Below, piece after piece: positions 36,159-47,374 of a stretch of 64,000 nt of DNA (the first letter of the stretch is position 1; each line of letters opens with the position of its first letter). Location of the stretch: the NCBI GenBank assembly GCA_900291925.1, contig UWYS01000016.1, forward strand, positions 62,001 through 126,000. The letters run 5' to 3'. The translations under genes were made by a program, and so were the position numbers. The stretch comes from Thecaphora thlaspeos (taxonomy: Eukaryota; Basidiomycota; Ustilaginomycetes; Urocystidales; Glomosporiaceae). Below the pieces are notes generated by a model. That model ran no database searches. It saw nothing but the letters and a program-made list of their open reading frames with translations, and was not told where the DNA came from.

Positions 36159-38020
36159 TTAGGAGAGCGTGGAGAGTTCCACAGCAACCTTGACCGCGCC
36201 GAGGAGGGCGGTGAGTTGGAGTTTTTCCGAGCTGCCTGTGCTCAGTCGATGTCTGTGCGAGCCGAACAGACGTGTGAAGGTACATTTTCTTTGGTCAGTC
36301 TCGCCTCGCGCAGGAGGGAGGGAGCGAGGGAGAGGGCAAGGACGACAAGTGACTCACTCGGTGTTGGCCAGATGCTCCAACAGGTATACCCTTGACTGTC
36401 GCGGCAGCTTGATGGTGTGCAGCAGTTCGTAGATGCCCGAGATCATATCGGCCAGTGCGATGCCTTTGGCCGTCTTGAGCGTCGTGATCTCTACAGCATC
36501 ACGGCGTAGGAGTGGAGATGAAGAACAGATCCGGCGTCAGTCCGCCGCGTACAGAGGAAAAGAGTCTCCCGACAAGAGGGACCATCATGCGATGCATACT
36601 GTTGTAGGCGGTGGTGAACTCGTCCTTCATCATACTCTGCAGGACCGCCTCGACGTCGCTGGGATGCGGGTGACCGGTGCAGTTGTAGACGGCCGTCTCG
36701 TCGATGCGATCGTTGGCGGCGTGGCAGGCCTGAAGAATGTTGAGCGCACGTCGCATGTCGCCCTTTGACAGCTTCAGCAGCGCTTCCTGGCCGTCTGGTG
36801 TGATGTTGCAACTGGAGTGAGGAGGGCGCGCGAGAGGGTCGTGGTGGTTAATCAGGTCAGCCGTCGGCCGAGGAGCAGAGCAGGGTCAGAATGTCGGTGG
36901 GAGGGAGAAAACGTACTTCTCGGAATCGATAACATGCTTGAGCCTGCCCTCGACCTGTTCCATCTCGAGCTGGTTGAAGCGGAAGCGGGTGCATCGACTC
37001 TGGATGGCCGGGATGATCTTGTTGACGTAGTTGCAGATGATGCAGAAGCGGACGTTCTTGGTGTACTGCTCGATGACTGGCGAGGAGAGGCAGTTACCAT
37101 TCCCAGAGAGAAGACAACCACAGGGGCGGGTCAGTGGTGGCAGCACAAAGCCGGAGCTGACGGCGCTGCAACGAGAGCAAGAGGAACACTCACCTCGACG
37201 CAGAGCGCCCTGTGCGGCTTGAGTCATGGCGTCTGCCTCGTCGAGCACGATCAGCTTGAAGCCGCCCTTGTTGCTGTTGGACCCGCGAGCCAAGGCCCGG
37301 ACACCCCAAGGCGACGATCAGCATGCTGAACTTGTTTTCTCCGGTGCAGGACGTCGATCAGCGCCCTGGATCGAGACTCACCTAAAGACGCTCCGCGTAC
37401 TGGCGAAGCTCTTGATCTGCTCCCTCACCACCTCGATACCACGCTCGTCGGAAGCGTTCAGCTGTCACGTCGTCGAGGCCAGGTATCGCCGTATCGTGTC
37501 AGCTGCCATCTTCGCGAGCATATCTCGCCGGCTACACCCCTGGAGCACGCACCTCGAGGACGCTATTCCTAAATTGCGGCCCGTAAATCTTTCTCGCCAT
37601 GGCGAGGATGGTGGATGTCTTGCCAGTTCCGGGCGGACCGTAGAAGAGGAGGTGCGGAAGACGGTTCTTGGCGATAAAGTTTTGAACTGAGGGCAAGTAT
37701 CAGACGAAGAAGAGGTCGCAGTCAGTGTGGTCGTTTAGCGCAATAGCAAGGAGGTCGGGGAGGAAGACGTACTGGTGGCCGTGATGTCCTTGTGAGAGAC
37801 GAGGTCGTCGAGTGTCGCTGGTCGATACTTTTCCACCCTGTCGTTGTGACCATTGAGAGGCAGTGGCATGTGGAGCTACAGTCAGCGTAGATCGAGGACT
37901 CTGCGAGGGATGCCGAACTATGTCTGCGGAACGGACGACGTACCAAGGCAGCAGATCGACCTGCCCCTCAGCAAGAGGGGGCAAACCATCTTGCGAGGCC
38001 TTCTCTTTTCCCTTTGACAT
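36159..38020 (-). CDS. RFC3: Replication factor C subunit 3 (Rfc3; human RFC5)
   Basis: Nine exons: 38020-37944, 37837-37773, 37686-37553, 37461-37382, 37273-37194, 37076-36917, 36811-36600, 36490-36358 and 36252-36159, giving 344 residues (yeast Rfc3 is about 340). This AAA+ clamp-loader subunit opens and loads PCNA. Motifs: [23 protein letters not shown] (Walker A), [25 protein letters not shown] (Walker B), [29 protein letters not shown] (SRC arginine finger), [14 protein letters not shown] (sensor 2 region) and the C-terminal collar helices. Every junction joins in phase with family-consistent residues. Confidence 0.95.
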
Positions 38021-38796
38021 GGTTATTGCTTGCGGCAGCGATTGTGGGGCTGGTAGTTGGCGTACCGAATGTTGCGACGTTTGCGCGGCTGCTCGATGTG
38101 TCGACTGTGGCGAGGGGAGGGCTTGGGTATTGGGTGGCGTGTGGACGAGTGACGGAGGGAAGAAGGCGGCTGAGAAAGAGCGAGAGCGCGTGTGGAGTCG
38201 GCCACGCGCCGCCGCTCTCGCTCAGGCCCCGATTCTGCACTTTGCGCGTTGCGTCGGACGCGTCTCGGGCCCCTCGGCTCGGCTGGTGGCGCGCTCAGGG
38301 CTCGAGACCAACACACACACACGCCAGCCCCCGCTCAGAGTTCCCTTCCCTCTCCTCTTCGAGCGCAGCAGTATCAGTTTCTCCTATCGCCTTTTCAATA
38401 CAGCATCTAGCGTGATACACGTGTGGGACCGAGCTACGTGGCGTTCCGAAGATATCGCCACCGAGGAACAACCTCTCTATTTAGAGTCTCCGTCCGCCAG
38501 GAGTTGACGCCTCAAAGGGGGACAACTGCCACCAGCTTACTCGCCCTCACGATGACCGCACCGAATGGTTCTACCTGCCTCTCTTTCCCCCCGATACAGG
38601 CGAGACAGGCTTTGCTATGCATCCGTCTAGTCCTGAACCACCCGTTTCCTCGCCATAGAAGCAGCAGACACATTCCCCCGCTTGATGGCGTACCGTGAAG
38701 GCGAGATCGTGGCTGCTCGACCGTCCGAGAGGATCTGATACTTTTGGTCTCGCCATTGTACTGCATCCACATCGTGGCAAAGCGTATGGACTGATG
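38021..38796. other. Intergenic region between ceramide glucosyltransferase and RFC3
   Basis: The RFC3 promoter and the 3' flank of the glucosyltransferase gene. Short frames on both strands have no family signal. Confidence 0.5.
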
Positions 38797-40395
38797 TCAA
38801 TTGACCGTCGCAAAGAGAATCACCTCGATCGCAGGGCGCCTCCAAAACTCACCGGTACTCCCCGAAACGGCCCACGCCCATATCGGCAAGGCCAGCGCCT
38901 CTCTCAGACACCAAGCCTTGACCACGGTCCAAGCTTCTCCCTCCTTGACCGGCTCGCCGCCCTGTAGCGCGACCATGACGCACCAATCCACGTAGCCCCA
39001 CGCCGCAAAATGTCCCGCCAGGAACGTCAGCGCGCTCAGCCACCCGCCCTGTCCGCCCTGGACGAACCATCGGAACGAAACGAGGCCGAGCAGCCCGGCG
39101 ACGATGCTCTCCGTCAGCGGCTCCGCCAGCGTGGCGCCTAGGACCATGTGCTTGCGGACGCGGATCCAGCGCATGCGCCGCTTGGCGTAGTCTTGCAGCG
39201 AACGGATGTCGCCCACCGAGGTGTGCGCGACGTCGCCGCGCGCTACGGTGTGGGAGAGGACTAGAGGCGGTCGCCAGAGCGAGAGGGCGAGCATGTTGTC
39301 TTCGGCCAGATAGATGCCGAACCGCGCCAGAGCGCGCGAAGAGGTGCGGACCGTCGATGTCGTCGTCGCCGTCGGCGGCGATGGTGGACGCGGCGTCTGC
39401 GCGGTGGACGAGGAAGCGAGGAGGGGCCGGTTCTGCATCTGTCCGTTGTTCGCCTGGTCCTCCCCCTCACCGTCGCCGCCAGCAAAGGCGTCGCTTCCGA
39501 TGGCGCCCGACTCTCCCCTGTTTCCGCTGCTGCCCACCTTGAAGAAGTCGTCAGAGACCCTCTCCAAGTCCGACTTGCGGAACATGTTGCTCTTTCCCAT
39601 CACGCAGCTATCGATGGCGAGCGAGTTGATGGCAAGGTACATCTTTGCGTGCGTGGTGCTGAGAAAGACCCTCTCCACCTGCGATCCCCAGCTAGACCCG
39701 GGCAGGACCGCTAGAGGGACGTGATGGACCAGGCCCACCCTCGGTCCGTGCGGCCTTCTCCCCAACCAGCTCGGCACGGGTCTGGGCTGGTCGTGCGTTC
39801 GTTGGAGGTGGTCCACCGCCCTGGCCAGTGCACCGGGCGGCGACCAGACCTGGCTGTCCACAATCCAGAGGATGTCGAATTTGGCCTGGGAATAAGGTCG
39901 AACGAGGTTGTTGATCTTTGGGTTGACGCCGGCCACTTCGTCGCCCACAATGATCCGGGCGTTGACATGCGGGAACTTGGAGACAACCTTCTGCGCGACG
40001 CTATAGACGCTCTGCGATTCGCTGGACTGGGTATCTTCAATGCTGAGGATCACCTCAAAGCTATCCAGAGGGTAGTTCTGCAAGAAAGAAGAGGTGAGGT
40101 TCGAGACTAGGTTGCAGTCCAACCCGGAAAGGGGACGGAGGATGGAAACACCCGGAGCCGCAGTCGACGGCGAAGCGGCGTCATCTTGGTGTCGGCGGGA
40201 TGAGTCATTGCTGATACCGCTGATGCTGCTGCCGCTGTCGGTGTTGATCGAGCGACCCGACGTACGGTGCGGCGAAAGGGGAGAGCGGGGTACGGGGGGG
40301 CAAAAGTAGGCATGGGCGAGGGAAAGGCCAAGGAGGCAGATGGACCAGATGATGGCGTACCACGCCAGGCAGAGCGAGGCGACCAGCGTCCACAT
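38797..40395 (-). CDS. GCS1: Ceramide glucosyltransferase (GT21)
   Basis: A single exon; from the ATG at 40395 it gives 532 residues. An in-frame ATG at 40647 would add 84 residues of low complexity. I prefer 40395 because the protein then begins directly with the expected membrane helix (MWTLVASLCLAWYAIIWSIC). The enzyme makes glucosylceramide from ceramide and UDP-glucose. Motifs: VSILRPLSGLDCNLVSNL, VILSIEDTQ (D1), ILWIVDSQV (D2), SCVMGKSNMFRKSDLE, YLAEDNMLA (D3) and RRMRW (the QxxRW-type site). Two or three membrane segments follow near the C-terminus. A Ser/Thr/Pro-rich insert of about 65 residues between the MGKSNMF region and D3 is unusual. Confidence 0.9.
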   Translation of the reverse strand: MWTLVASLCLAWYAIIWSICLLGLSLAHAYFCPPVPRSPLSPHRTSGRSINTDSGSSISGISNDSSRRHQDDAASPSTAAPGVSILRPLSGLDCNLVSNLTSSFLQNYPLDSFEVILSIEDTQSSESQSVYSVAQKVVSKFPHVNARIIVGDEVAGVNPKINNLVRPYSQAKFDILWIVDSQVWSPPGALARAVDHLQRTHDQPRPVPSWLGRRPHGPRVGLVHHVPLAVLPGSSWGSQVERVFLSTTHAKMYLAINSLAIDSCVMGKSNMFRKSDLERVSDDFFKVGSSGNRGESGAIGSDAFAGGDGEGEDQANNGQMQNRPLLASSSTAQTPRPPSPPTATTTSTVRTSSRALARFGIYLAEDNMLALSLWRPPLVLSHTVARGDVAHTSVGDIRSLQDYAKRRMRWIRVRKHMVLGATLAEPLTESIVAGLLGLVSFRWFVQGGQGGWLSALTFLAGHFAAWGYVDWCVMVALQGGEPVKEGEAWTVVKAWCLREALALPIWAWAVSGSTGEFWRRPAIEVILFATVN

Positions 40396-41420
40396 TGCCG
40401 TACTCGTGACTGCTTCTTGATCCTCGTCGCTTCCTCCGCTGCGTAGGGGAGGTGGGATAGCCTGGAGATCTCCGTCGCCGCTTACCGCACTTCCGGCGCT
40501 GGTCAGGATTAGTTGTGGGAAGATGGGGATAAGGAAGGGGGTGGCAGCGGAAGAAGGGGTCCTATCCCAAAATCCGAGGCAGCGGCTTCGGCGGCCAGCG
40601 TGTGCGTTCAGGCGTCGCGCGTGCGACAAAGGTGGAGGTCGGCGCATTGAAAAGGCCTCGGCCTCGCTCTCCCCCCTCTCACAGCGTCAGGCAGACAGGC
40701 AGACGAGCGCCGATGGTGACAGCAGCTTGTATGTTGTTTGTACAGGTCGAGAAGAGAGAAACAAACAGAGAGAAAGAGGGGGGCAAGCAAGAGAGAAGAC
40801 CGGACCAGGACCATAAGAGTAGAGTGGTGTGCGTGAGGAAGCCAACATGAGCGTTCATGGAGCCAGGAGGTGGGAGGGGGAGAGCCAGCATGGAGCCTTT
40901 AAGGTGTGGGTGTGAGACCGGGCGCGGGATCGAAAGGGGATCGGAGGGTGCTTGAACAGACGGACGTGTGCCGCCGAAGGGAAGGCGCTGGACAGGCAAA
41001 GCGACGCTGCTCGTGCTTGTTGGGACAGAGGCCGCCGCCACCGCCGTCTCGGTCCAGCCGATCAGCCGCGGAGCAAGCCGAAACTCTGCCTCTGGCCGTT
41101 CCAAATAATGGCGCCGGCTGCCGACACTAGCTAGGCGTCTTCCTCATGGCCCCTCCCCCTCTCACGACGACCGATCCTGCGTTAGTGTACGTCCCGTCTC
41201 TGCCCCGCCGGATACCGCTTAGATTAGAAGGAGCAGCCCTCGGCTCTGCCCCCGCAAGACCCCGTCTAGAGCGTTGCGTCCATCTGTTCGTCTGCTCACT
41301 CTAGCCCACATTGCCGTCGAGTCAAGGGACGTGAGAGCGACACCGCCAGAAAGTCGCCCACGCGCATTCCCGCCCGCCGCCGCCGTCGCTGTCGCCGTCG
41401 CCGCTCCGGGATGCAGCCAC
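40396..41420. other. Intergenic region upstream of the glucosyltransferase gene
   Basis: About 1 kb between two minus-strand genes. It contains the possible N-terminal extension of the glucosyltransferase (to 40647) and its promoter. Nothing else was recognised. Confidence 0.45.
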
Positions 41421-42533
41421 TTAGACGTACTGCCCGAAGAAGGGGATCAGCGACTGGGCAATCGTGAAGGAAAAGACGAGCTTGGGGCCGACGACGAGGA
41501 CCTTTGGTGTGAGTCCCTTGAAGAAGGCGCGGAAGCCCTCGTTCTTGATCATGTCCTTGATGATGGTGACGCCGCCGACCTTGCTCTCAAAGTTGGCGTT
41601 CTGGATGCGCGTCTTGACGACATCGAGCGGCGCGGCGACCGTGATCGAGGCGACCGAGCCGCCGATCGAGGCAAAGAAGTTCTGCGTCCAGGTGGCCGCG
41701 TTGTAGTCCTTCAAGCCGAAGACGTACTCCTTGGTTGCAGCGGAGCCGCCGAAGAGGGCAAACGATCCGGGAGCGTTGCGCGCCGCCGTCCATCCCCATC
41801 CGCGGTAGAGGGCAAAGTTTTCGTCGGCCAGGATGCGGAGGAAGCCTCGCGAGCGAAAGGCCTCCGGATTCGTCTGACGCTTGATCTTGAGCACGTCGAG
41901 CGGGAGCAGGACAATCTCGCCGACACCGGTGAGGCTGCACAGTCATTGCGAGGCGGAGAGGGAGATCCGGCGGGGGGACAGGGTCAGCTTGGGGAGCTCG
42001 ACCCAAACGAGAGAAGGGGGAGGCATCAGCGCGCCTACTCACGATCCGGCGGTGGCGCTCATCATCGACTTTCCGGCGCGCTCGCCAAAGAGGTTGTCGA
42101 ACTTTGACTTGTGGTTGCTGCGGAGGTAGTCGTTGAAGTAAGGCTGTCCGCCGAACTTGTAGATGCGCTGGAGGATCTTGTAGCCTGCCAAGGTGATTGG
42201 TGAAGCGGCGGAAAGAACAGCAGTTCACGGGTGTCAGCGGCGGCATCTGAGGTCAAGGTTGGTCCGCGAGGAGGACGTGGGCCGCTATGGCCACTTACCG
42301 GCGGCGTAACCGAGACCGGGGAAGAGGGACATGAACTTGGTGCCTACGCTGGCGGCGGCCTTGTCCTTGAAGACGATCTGAGACATGCTGACACCGGACA
42401 CCTTGTTGGACATGAGGCGCTTTGCGACGGTGTCGACGGGGTGGAAGACGAGGAGTTCTGCGATGCCCGAGGTGCCGGAGCCCAGCAGACGGGCCTGAGC
42501 CGAGTCCCTCTTTCCTCCAATCGGCGGCGACAT
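41421..42533 (-). CDS. GGC1: Mitochondrial GTP/GDP carrier (Ggc1), SLC25 family
   Basis: Three exons, 42533-42299, 42184-42043 and 41934-41421, giving 296 residues (yeast Ggc1 is 300). The inner-membrane carrier exchanges GTP and GDP and affects mitochondrial iron balance. The three carrier signatures are FHPVDTVAKRLMS, LPLDVLKIKRQT and APLDVVKTRIQN. Ggc1-specific segments include LFPGLGYAAGYK, LYRGWGWTAARNAPGSFALF, FFKGLTPKVLVVGPKLVFSF and AQSLIPFF. Exon phases (1, 2) join cleanly. The 5' flank has a long CA-rich sense tract whose opposite strand is a G-run array. Confidence 0.96.
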
Positions 42534-42536
42534 GGC

Positions 42537-42592
42537 GGTGTCGGCGGTGGTGGGTGGTGGGTGGTGGGTGGTGGTGGTGGTTGGGGTGTAGG
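42537..42592 (+). repeat. G-rich repeat with G-quadruplex potential upstream of GGC1
   Basis: GGTGGTGGGTGGTGGGTGG-type repeats on the + strand immediately upstream of the GGC1 ATG (gene on the minus strand). There are many GG and GGG runs separated by single T residues. Confidence 0.7.
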
Positions 42593-44600
42593 CGACGGCG
42601 GTGATGTGCGAGCAAGGAGATGGAGCGGCTGAGGGGCGGGCGTTGAAGGAAGGCGCGATTAGCAAGACGGGGTGGAAGGATGATGAGGGAAGGCGACGAC
42701 GAGGAAGAAAGGATCGAGGTGCGGTGGAAGTGCAGGCAGCGCGCAGGCGCACAGGCCGCTCGGCAAAATCGCAAGAAGAAAGCAGCGCGTGCACCGGCGG
42801 GGCGCGCCTAAAGAAACCAGAGCGCACCGCACCGTCACCGCCAGATCAGCGCTCCCCGGCGCCCGCCGATGACCAAGTCGGCCATGAAAGCCGCCCGTCC
42901 AGCCCTCGACGATGCTATCATGCTGCTGCTGCTGCTGCTGCTGCCGCCATCGTCGTCGTGACCACAGCCGTCATCGTAGTCAACGCCGTTTCTACCTCCA
43001 GGCTGGCACCTGGTGTCAGCTTTGTTGCGACGCCATCGGAGGCGTTTGAGCGACCAACCGGGAGTTCAAGCTTGAGTTCGCCGTCGATGTCGACCAGCTG
43101 GGAGACGATGATCGCTGTTCGCTATCAGCATCCAATGAAGGGTGCAAGCCGCCACGACGCGCCCACACGACTGCAGCCCCCCCACCCACCAAATCAAAAG
43201 GACGACGAAAACGTCAACCCTACACTCCTTCGAGTCAGACACAACACGGTGTCCAGCGAAAGCCAGCGGAACCGAGACTCAGCCTAAGTGGTGAGGGTCC
43301 CGCAGCCTTTTCTGTGCAATTTTCGTGATAATTTTTTCTTTTTTCGTGCGGCCCTAATGCTAACGGGGCGGCCTTTCTTCTGGCTCGCCGCCAACACATC
43401 AAAAAGGGACTTGCCTCCATTTCTTCTTCCTGACACCACCGCCATCCCGTCCCGATCCACCGCCATCACGCGCTCTCCCCAACGCTCTCCCATCCACGCG
43501 CCCAGCGCTCCCAAGGTAAGCACCAGCTTCATCGCTCGCAAGTACGCAGGTCACCGGAAAGGGGAGTAATCAGGCCAGGGAACGCCCTGTTGCGGGGAGG
43601 GAGGGCAGACGACACATGCCTTCCTGAAGGGATGAAACTTATCCAAAACATTCGAGCATCTGGCAGTCTACCTATTTTTGCCCCTTGCAAGGACCTCTAT
43701 GTCATAGTTACACTGATCTATCACCGCACATAGCGAACGGTGTCGACGGCGGAAGGCTCCACGGAAGAGGAGGGGGAGAGCTTGGCCCCAGCATCAGACG
43801 CTTCCACTCTCGGAGCTCGCTCCGCGACATGAGGACGGTGGCTGACTTCTGTCACTCTTTGCTCCATCGCCTCTGTCTCGCCTCTACGGTCGTACCAAGA
43901 CAGAACAGCACTTGCGTCGACACTCGCATGTGGCAGCAAATCGCCTCCGCACATCGTCGGCTCCTTCGCATCGGTCATCCCCAACCACAAGGTAACGTGA
44001 CCGATGTACGCTTGGTGAGTCAACCCCGCAGCGTTCCGATACCCACGCCAGCCTCGTCCTTAGGGGGAAGATGAGTCGGGCGGCTTCTGCGTTTTGTGTC
44101 ATGCGCGCACGCACGCGCGCCTTCCAGTCAAGCCCCTTTCGAGGCTATCATGGCATGTCGAGCTGGCTTCGCTGTCTTTTGTTTGTGCGTATGCGTACGT
44201 GGCGCACCTTGCAATCCAGTGAAGATCCTTTATCCGTGGAACACTGTCTGTCAGCTCGAGCGGCACTCTCGAGGCTTGCCGTCGGCTACCGTGCCATGGC
44301 GAGCGCCGTGCTGGGCCATGAACGAGAAAGCTAGCATGCCTACTGTACATTTGTGGGGCGGCCTGTGTAGGTTTGCCCTCGGTGGTGTGGGGAGGCGCTA
44401 GCGTTTGGAGTCTATCTTTGTTTGCGATGTGATGTCGGCGAACGAGGGACGTCGAGGTTGGCTCACGTACGACGGTCTTGAGGCTCTCGGCTCAGCTGTA
44501 CAGCAAACGACGATACGGCGAGCTGAGCAGAGCGTGTGCGTGTGCACGCTGTTCGCTTCTGCTTTCCCTTTGTCCGTTGCCTTTGACCCTCTCCCACGAT
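42593..44600. other. Divergent intergenic region between GGC1 and the FAD-oxidase remnant
   Basis: A 2-kb region with a (GCT)n tract at about 42921-42944. A plus-strand frame from the ATG at 42604 to 43287 is open for 227 codons but is Ala/Arg-rich with no family signal. On the minus strand, a stretch starting after GAACAG near 43112 and ending at a stop near 42917 reads like protein (VSQLVDIDGELKLELPVG) and could be a terminal exon, but no upstream exon was found. Confidence 0.35.
42921..42944. repeat. GCT trinucleotide repeat
   Basis: About eight pure GCT units outside any confident gene. Confidence 0.85.
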
Positions 44601-46084
44601 GCATATCCAAGCACCAGGTTCGATACGCCGTCCAGTCGGGCGGCCATACCGGCATGCAAGACTGGAACACGGTGACCGATGGCGTTCTAATCCAGCTCGC
44701 CATGCTCAAGAACATCAGCTACAACGAGGATCGAAACACGGTCACTTTCGGACCCGGCGTAAATTGGGGAGAGGTATACAACCTCACTGCTCCTTACGGC
44801 GTCTCGGTGTTGGGGGATAGAGTGGGCATCGTCAGTACAGGTCTATTGTTGGGAGGCGGTCTGAGCTTCTTGAGTCCGCAGCATGGATATGCCGCCGATC
44901 AGCTCGTACAGGTCGAGGTGGTTCTCGTCGACGGAAGCATAGTGAAGGCGTCCAAGCACGAGAACCTGGACCTCTTGAGGGCCATCAAGGGAGGAGGAAG
45001 ATTTGGTATCGTCACGAGCTGGGAGACCAAGGCGATCGAGACGGGTACGGAGCGCGATAAGAGGTGGTACGGTGGTAACATCTATGTGAGTGGCGCGGCG
45101 TATGTCCCCCTTTGCTCTCACCGTCAGAAGTTGCTGAGGATCCGTCAAAATCTCGCCCCTTTGAACCACTCCTCCCACGCGTCAGTACCCAGAAGGTCAG
45201 ATCGAAAAACTCCTCACCGCCGTCGACCATCTCGTCTCTCCAGACGATCCTCGTTCCTCTCTGATCGCCTCACTCGGTGCGATCCATCAGCCCGACTTGA
45301 CGTGGACGGCCTCTGCAGATCTTCTATCGAGGAACCCAGGTCGAATTCGAGTCGTACTACTCCGACCTACTACGCATTCCTTAGGCCATCTCCGACCTCC
45401 AGCCTAGATCGTACCTTGACGTGACTAGACAGACTCCCGTCGGGTACGACAGTAAATTGAGCTACAAGTGGTGGGGTCAGATGTCTAGACCTTCCTCTGA
45501 TGGCCATGCCTGTGCGTCCCTTCAACTCTGGAGAGCGTACAGGAGAGGTACCTTGAGAATTCCAGTTTACTCCAGATGGGCTTCATGAGGTGAGATGCCC
45601 AATCTAGCCATCGTTGTTCATACGCTCCCTCGTGATCTTTGCGAAGCTGACCAACCGTTCCTCCTCCCCTCCCCTTCCCCCCCCCAAAAAACCCCCCCCC
45701 GCAAAAACGACACGTCACGACACGATTCCGCTCATTCTGCAGCATCACACCTATCCGACACAAACTCGCCACTCGTACCTGAACGGAGGCAACGTGATAT
45801 CTCCCCTTCGCAACGTCAACTTCGCCTCTATACAGCATTGAGACTATCTTTTTGCAAACTACACTTTCTTTCCGCCGGAGTTGGATTTATCTCGCGTCGC
45901 TCTCGGTTCGATCTGGGCACGTCTCGCCGATGCAAAGCGTCTACCCCTCTTCCTAAACGAGGCAGACAAGACCCAAAATACTTTCGCCACTTACGGAGCG
46001 TATAGAGAGATGAAGAGGACTTATGCAAAGTACGATCCGAATAGGTTGAGTATGAGATTGCAGAATGGTCCAATCGGTCTTTGA
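44600..46084 (+). pseudogene. BBE-type FAD-linked oxidoreductase remnant
   Basis: The FAD-binding (PCMH) part is clear: VQSGGHTGMQDW, TFGPGVNWGEVYN, GGGLSFLSPQHGYAADQLVQ and KGGGRFGIVTSWETKAIETG. The usual N-terminal ~70-100 residues, with the sequence just before the SGGH motif, were not found upstream. After a normal intron (GTGAGTGGC, about 45087-45181) the frame gives YPEGQIEKLLTAVDHLVSP, then conserved FYRGTQVEFESYYSDLL appears in another frame and runs into TAG 45382-45384. SYLDVTRQTPVGYDSKLSYK and KWWGQMSRP continue beyond the stop. A further in-frame TGA sits at 45839-45841 before DYLFANYTFFPPEL. The C-terminal YAKYDPNRLSMRLQNGPIG is intact. This points to decay. The substrate is unknown. 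Confidence 0.65.
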
Positions 46085-46210
46085 GGGTGGTGGCCGCACG
46101 GGGAAGGGCGATGTTTTCTTGTAGAATCACGTTACGACTGATATGTGATGTAATGATCGACGCGCAACGGAGTGAAAGAGTGCGTATGATTTACGATGGG
46201 TTCGTCTTAT

Positions 46211-47374
46211 CTACCGCTCTGTCGCGCCGTCGATGAGCGTCGTCTCTAGCGATGCGACGACGGCAGAGGCCTGCTCGCGAATGCGCTTCATCTCTTTCAG
46301 TGCCGCCGCGAGTTTTCCCCTCAGCACGACGTTCTCCGCCTTGAGCGCTCGCACCTGGTCGTTTTCTCCCACTTGCACCGTCTGTCTCTGCCGGTCTATG
46401 CCGCTACTGCCGCCGTCACGGCCGCCATAGGAGGCCCAGTAGTCGTCGTCGTCGTCGTCCTCCTCCATCTCGCCCTTCTGATTCGCCGTAGTCCCTGAGG
46501 GTGGCCCATTCTCCGGCCTCTTGGACGCTGCATCGTCTGCTCCTTGTTCGTCGTCCGAGAAGCCAGCCCAAAAATCATCTGGGTCGCCTATGTATTCTGC
46601 TGGGTTCTCTTGGTCCTCCTGTGGCGTTGCTGATGCGGTGTAGGCGCGTCGAAGCGGAGGGAGATGGAGCGACCAGGCTGCGTCGTCGGGTATCAGGGCT
46701 GTTGGGAGCATGTTTTCGTACATGGGATGAGAGTGGGTCGACGCTGCGGGGTCGTCTGGATGTGGCTGTACGAGAAAGATGCTGAGAGCCTCTACATTTT
46801 CTTGCGAGTGGGGACGACGTAGGTCGAGGCGTAGGCGGATCTGATTCGTATCTGCCTCTGCATAGCGCGTCGCTTGGATGAAGTCATCGCTTATGGCTTG
46901 ATGTGGTGACTGCATTTGTAAGAGGTGTCGTCTTAGATGGAAGAAGGCGTGTGCTAGCCGCTCGACGGTGGATGTGGATGTGGGGGATGGGTAGAGGTCT
47001 GTGACGAGCCATTGGGCTAGTCTGAGCCTGGCTGCGGCGTGCTGCTCGTGTTGGTGGTCGCCGTCATCGTCTTGTTGTGGTTCTTGGATGAAAGTGTGGT
47101 GGTGTTGCGGCGAGGAGGCGGAGGAGGCGGGGAGAGGACGTCTTGGCAGGTCCGGAGCCGAGGGTGGGGTGGGTGGTAGGGAGAGGAGACGGAGGCGGCT
47201 GGCTAGGTTGGGCGCGACATGGCGGACTGTGGGTGGGTGGTGCAAGAGGAGGTGGGTGAGTAGGTCGCTGTGATGTTGGTGCATCGGTGGTGGTGGTGGT
47301 GTGGGGGGGGGAAGGGGGTCGAAAAGGAGGAAGAGGAGGAGGCTGATGGATGCTCTTTGGCGGCGTGGGGCCAT
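46211..47374 (-). CDS. Uncharacterised fungal protein with acidic DDFW/DDYW motifs and a coiled-coil end
   Basis: A single exon. The ATG at 47374 gives 387 residues; the ATG at 47283 (MHQHHSDLLTHLLLHH) gives 357 and looks the more natural start, since the first 30 residues are hydrophobic then polyproline. The middle has a helical segment (LRLAQWLVTDLYPSP, RLAHAFFHLRRHLLQMQ). Two acidic aromatic motifs follow: DPDDFWAGFSDDE and DDDDYWASYGG. The end (VRALKAENVVLRGKLAAALK) is a predicted coiled coil. No family was recognised. Similar DDFW/DYW acidic motifs occur in conserved fungal proteins of unknown function. Confidence 0.75.
   Translation of the reverse strand: MAPRRQRASISLLLFLLFDPLPPPTPPPPPMHQHHSDLLTHLLLHHPPTVRHVAPNLASRLRLLSLPPTPPSAPDLPRRPLPASSASSPQHHHTFIQEPQQDDDGDHQHEQHAAARLRLAQWLVTDLYPSPTSTSTVERLAHAFFHLRRHLLQMQSPHQAISDDFIQATRYAEADTNQIRLRLDLRRPHSQENVEALSIFLVQPHPDDPAASTHSHPMYENMLPTALIPDDAAWSLHLPPLRRAYTASATPQEDQENPAEYIGDPDDFWAGFSDDEQGADDAASKRPENGPPSGTTANQKGEMEEDDDDDDYWASYGGRDGGSSGIDRQRQTVQVGENDQVRALKAENVVLRGKLAAALKEMKRIREQASAVVASLETTLIDGATER

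Noticed and set aside
42604..43287. 227-codon plus-strand frame upstream of GGC1
   Set aside because: Starts inside the GGC1 leader region and is driven by simple repeats (GCT)n and GC-rich DNA.
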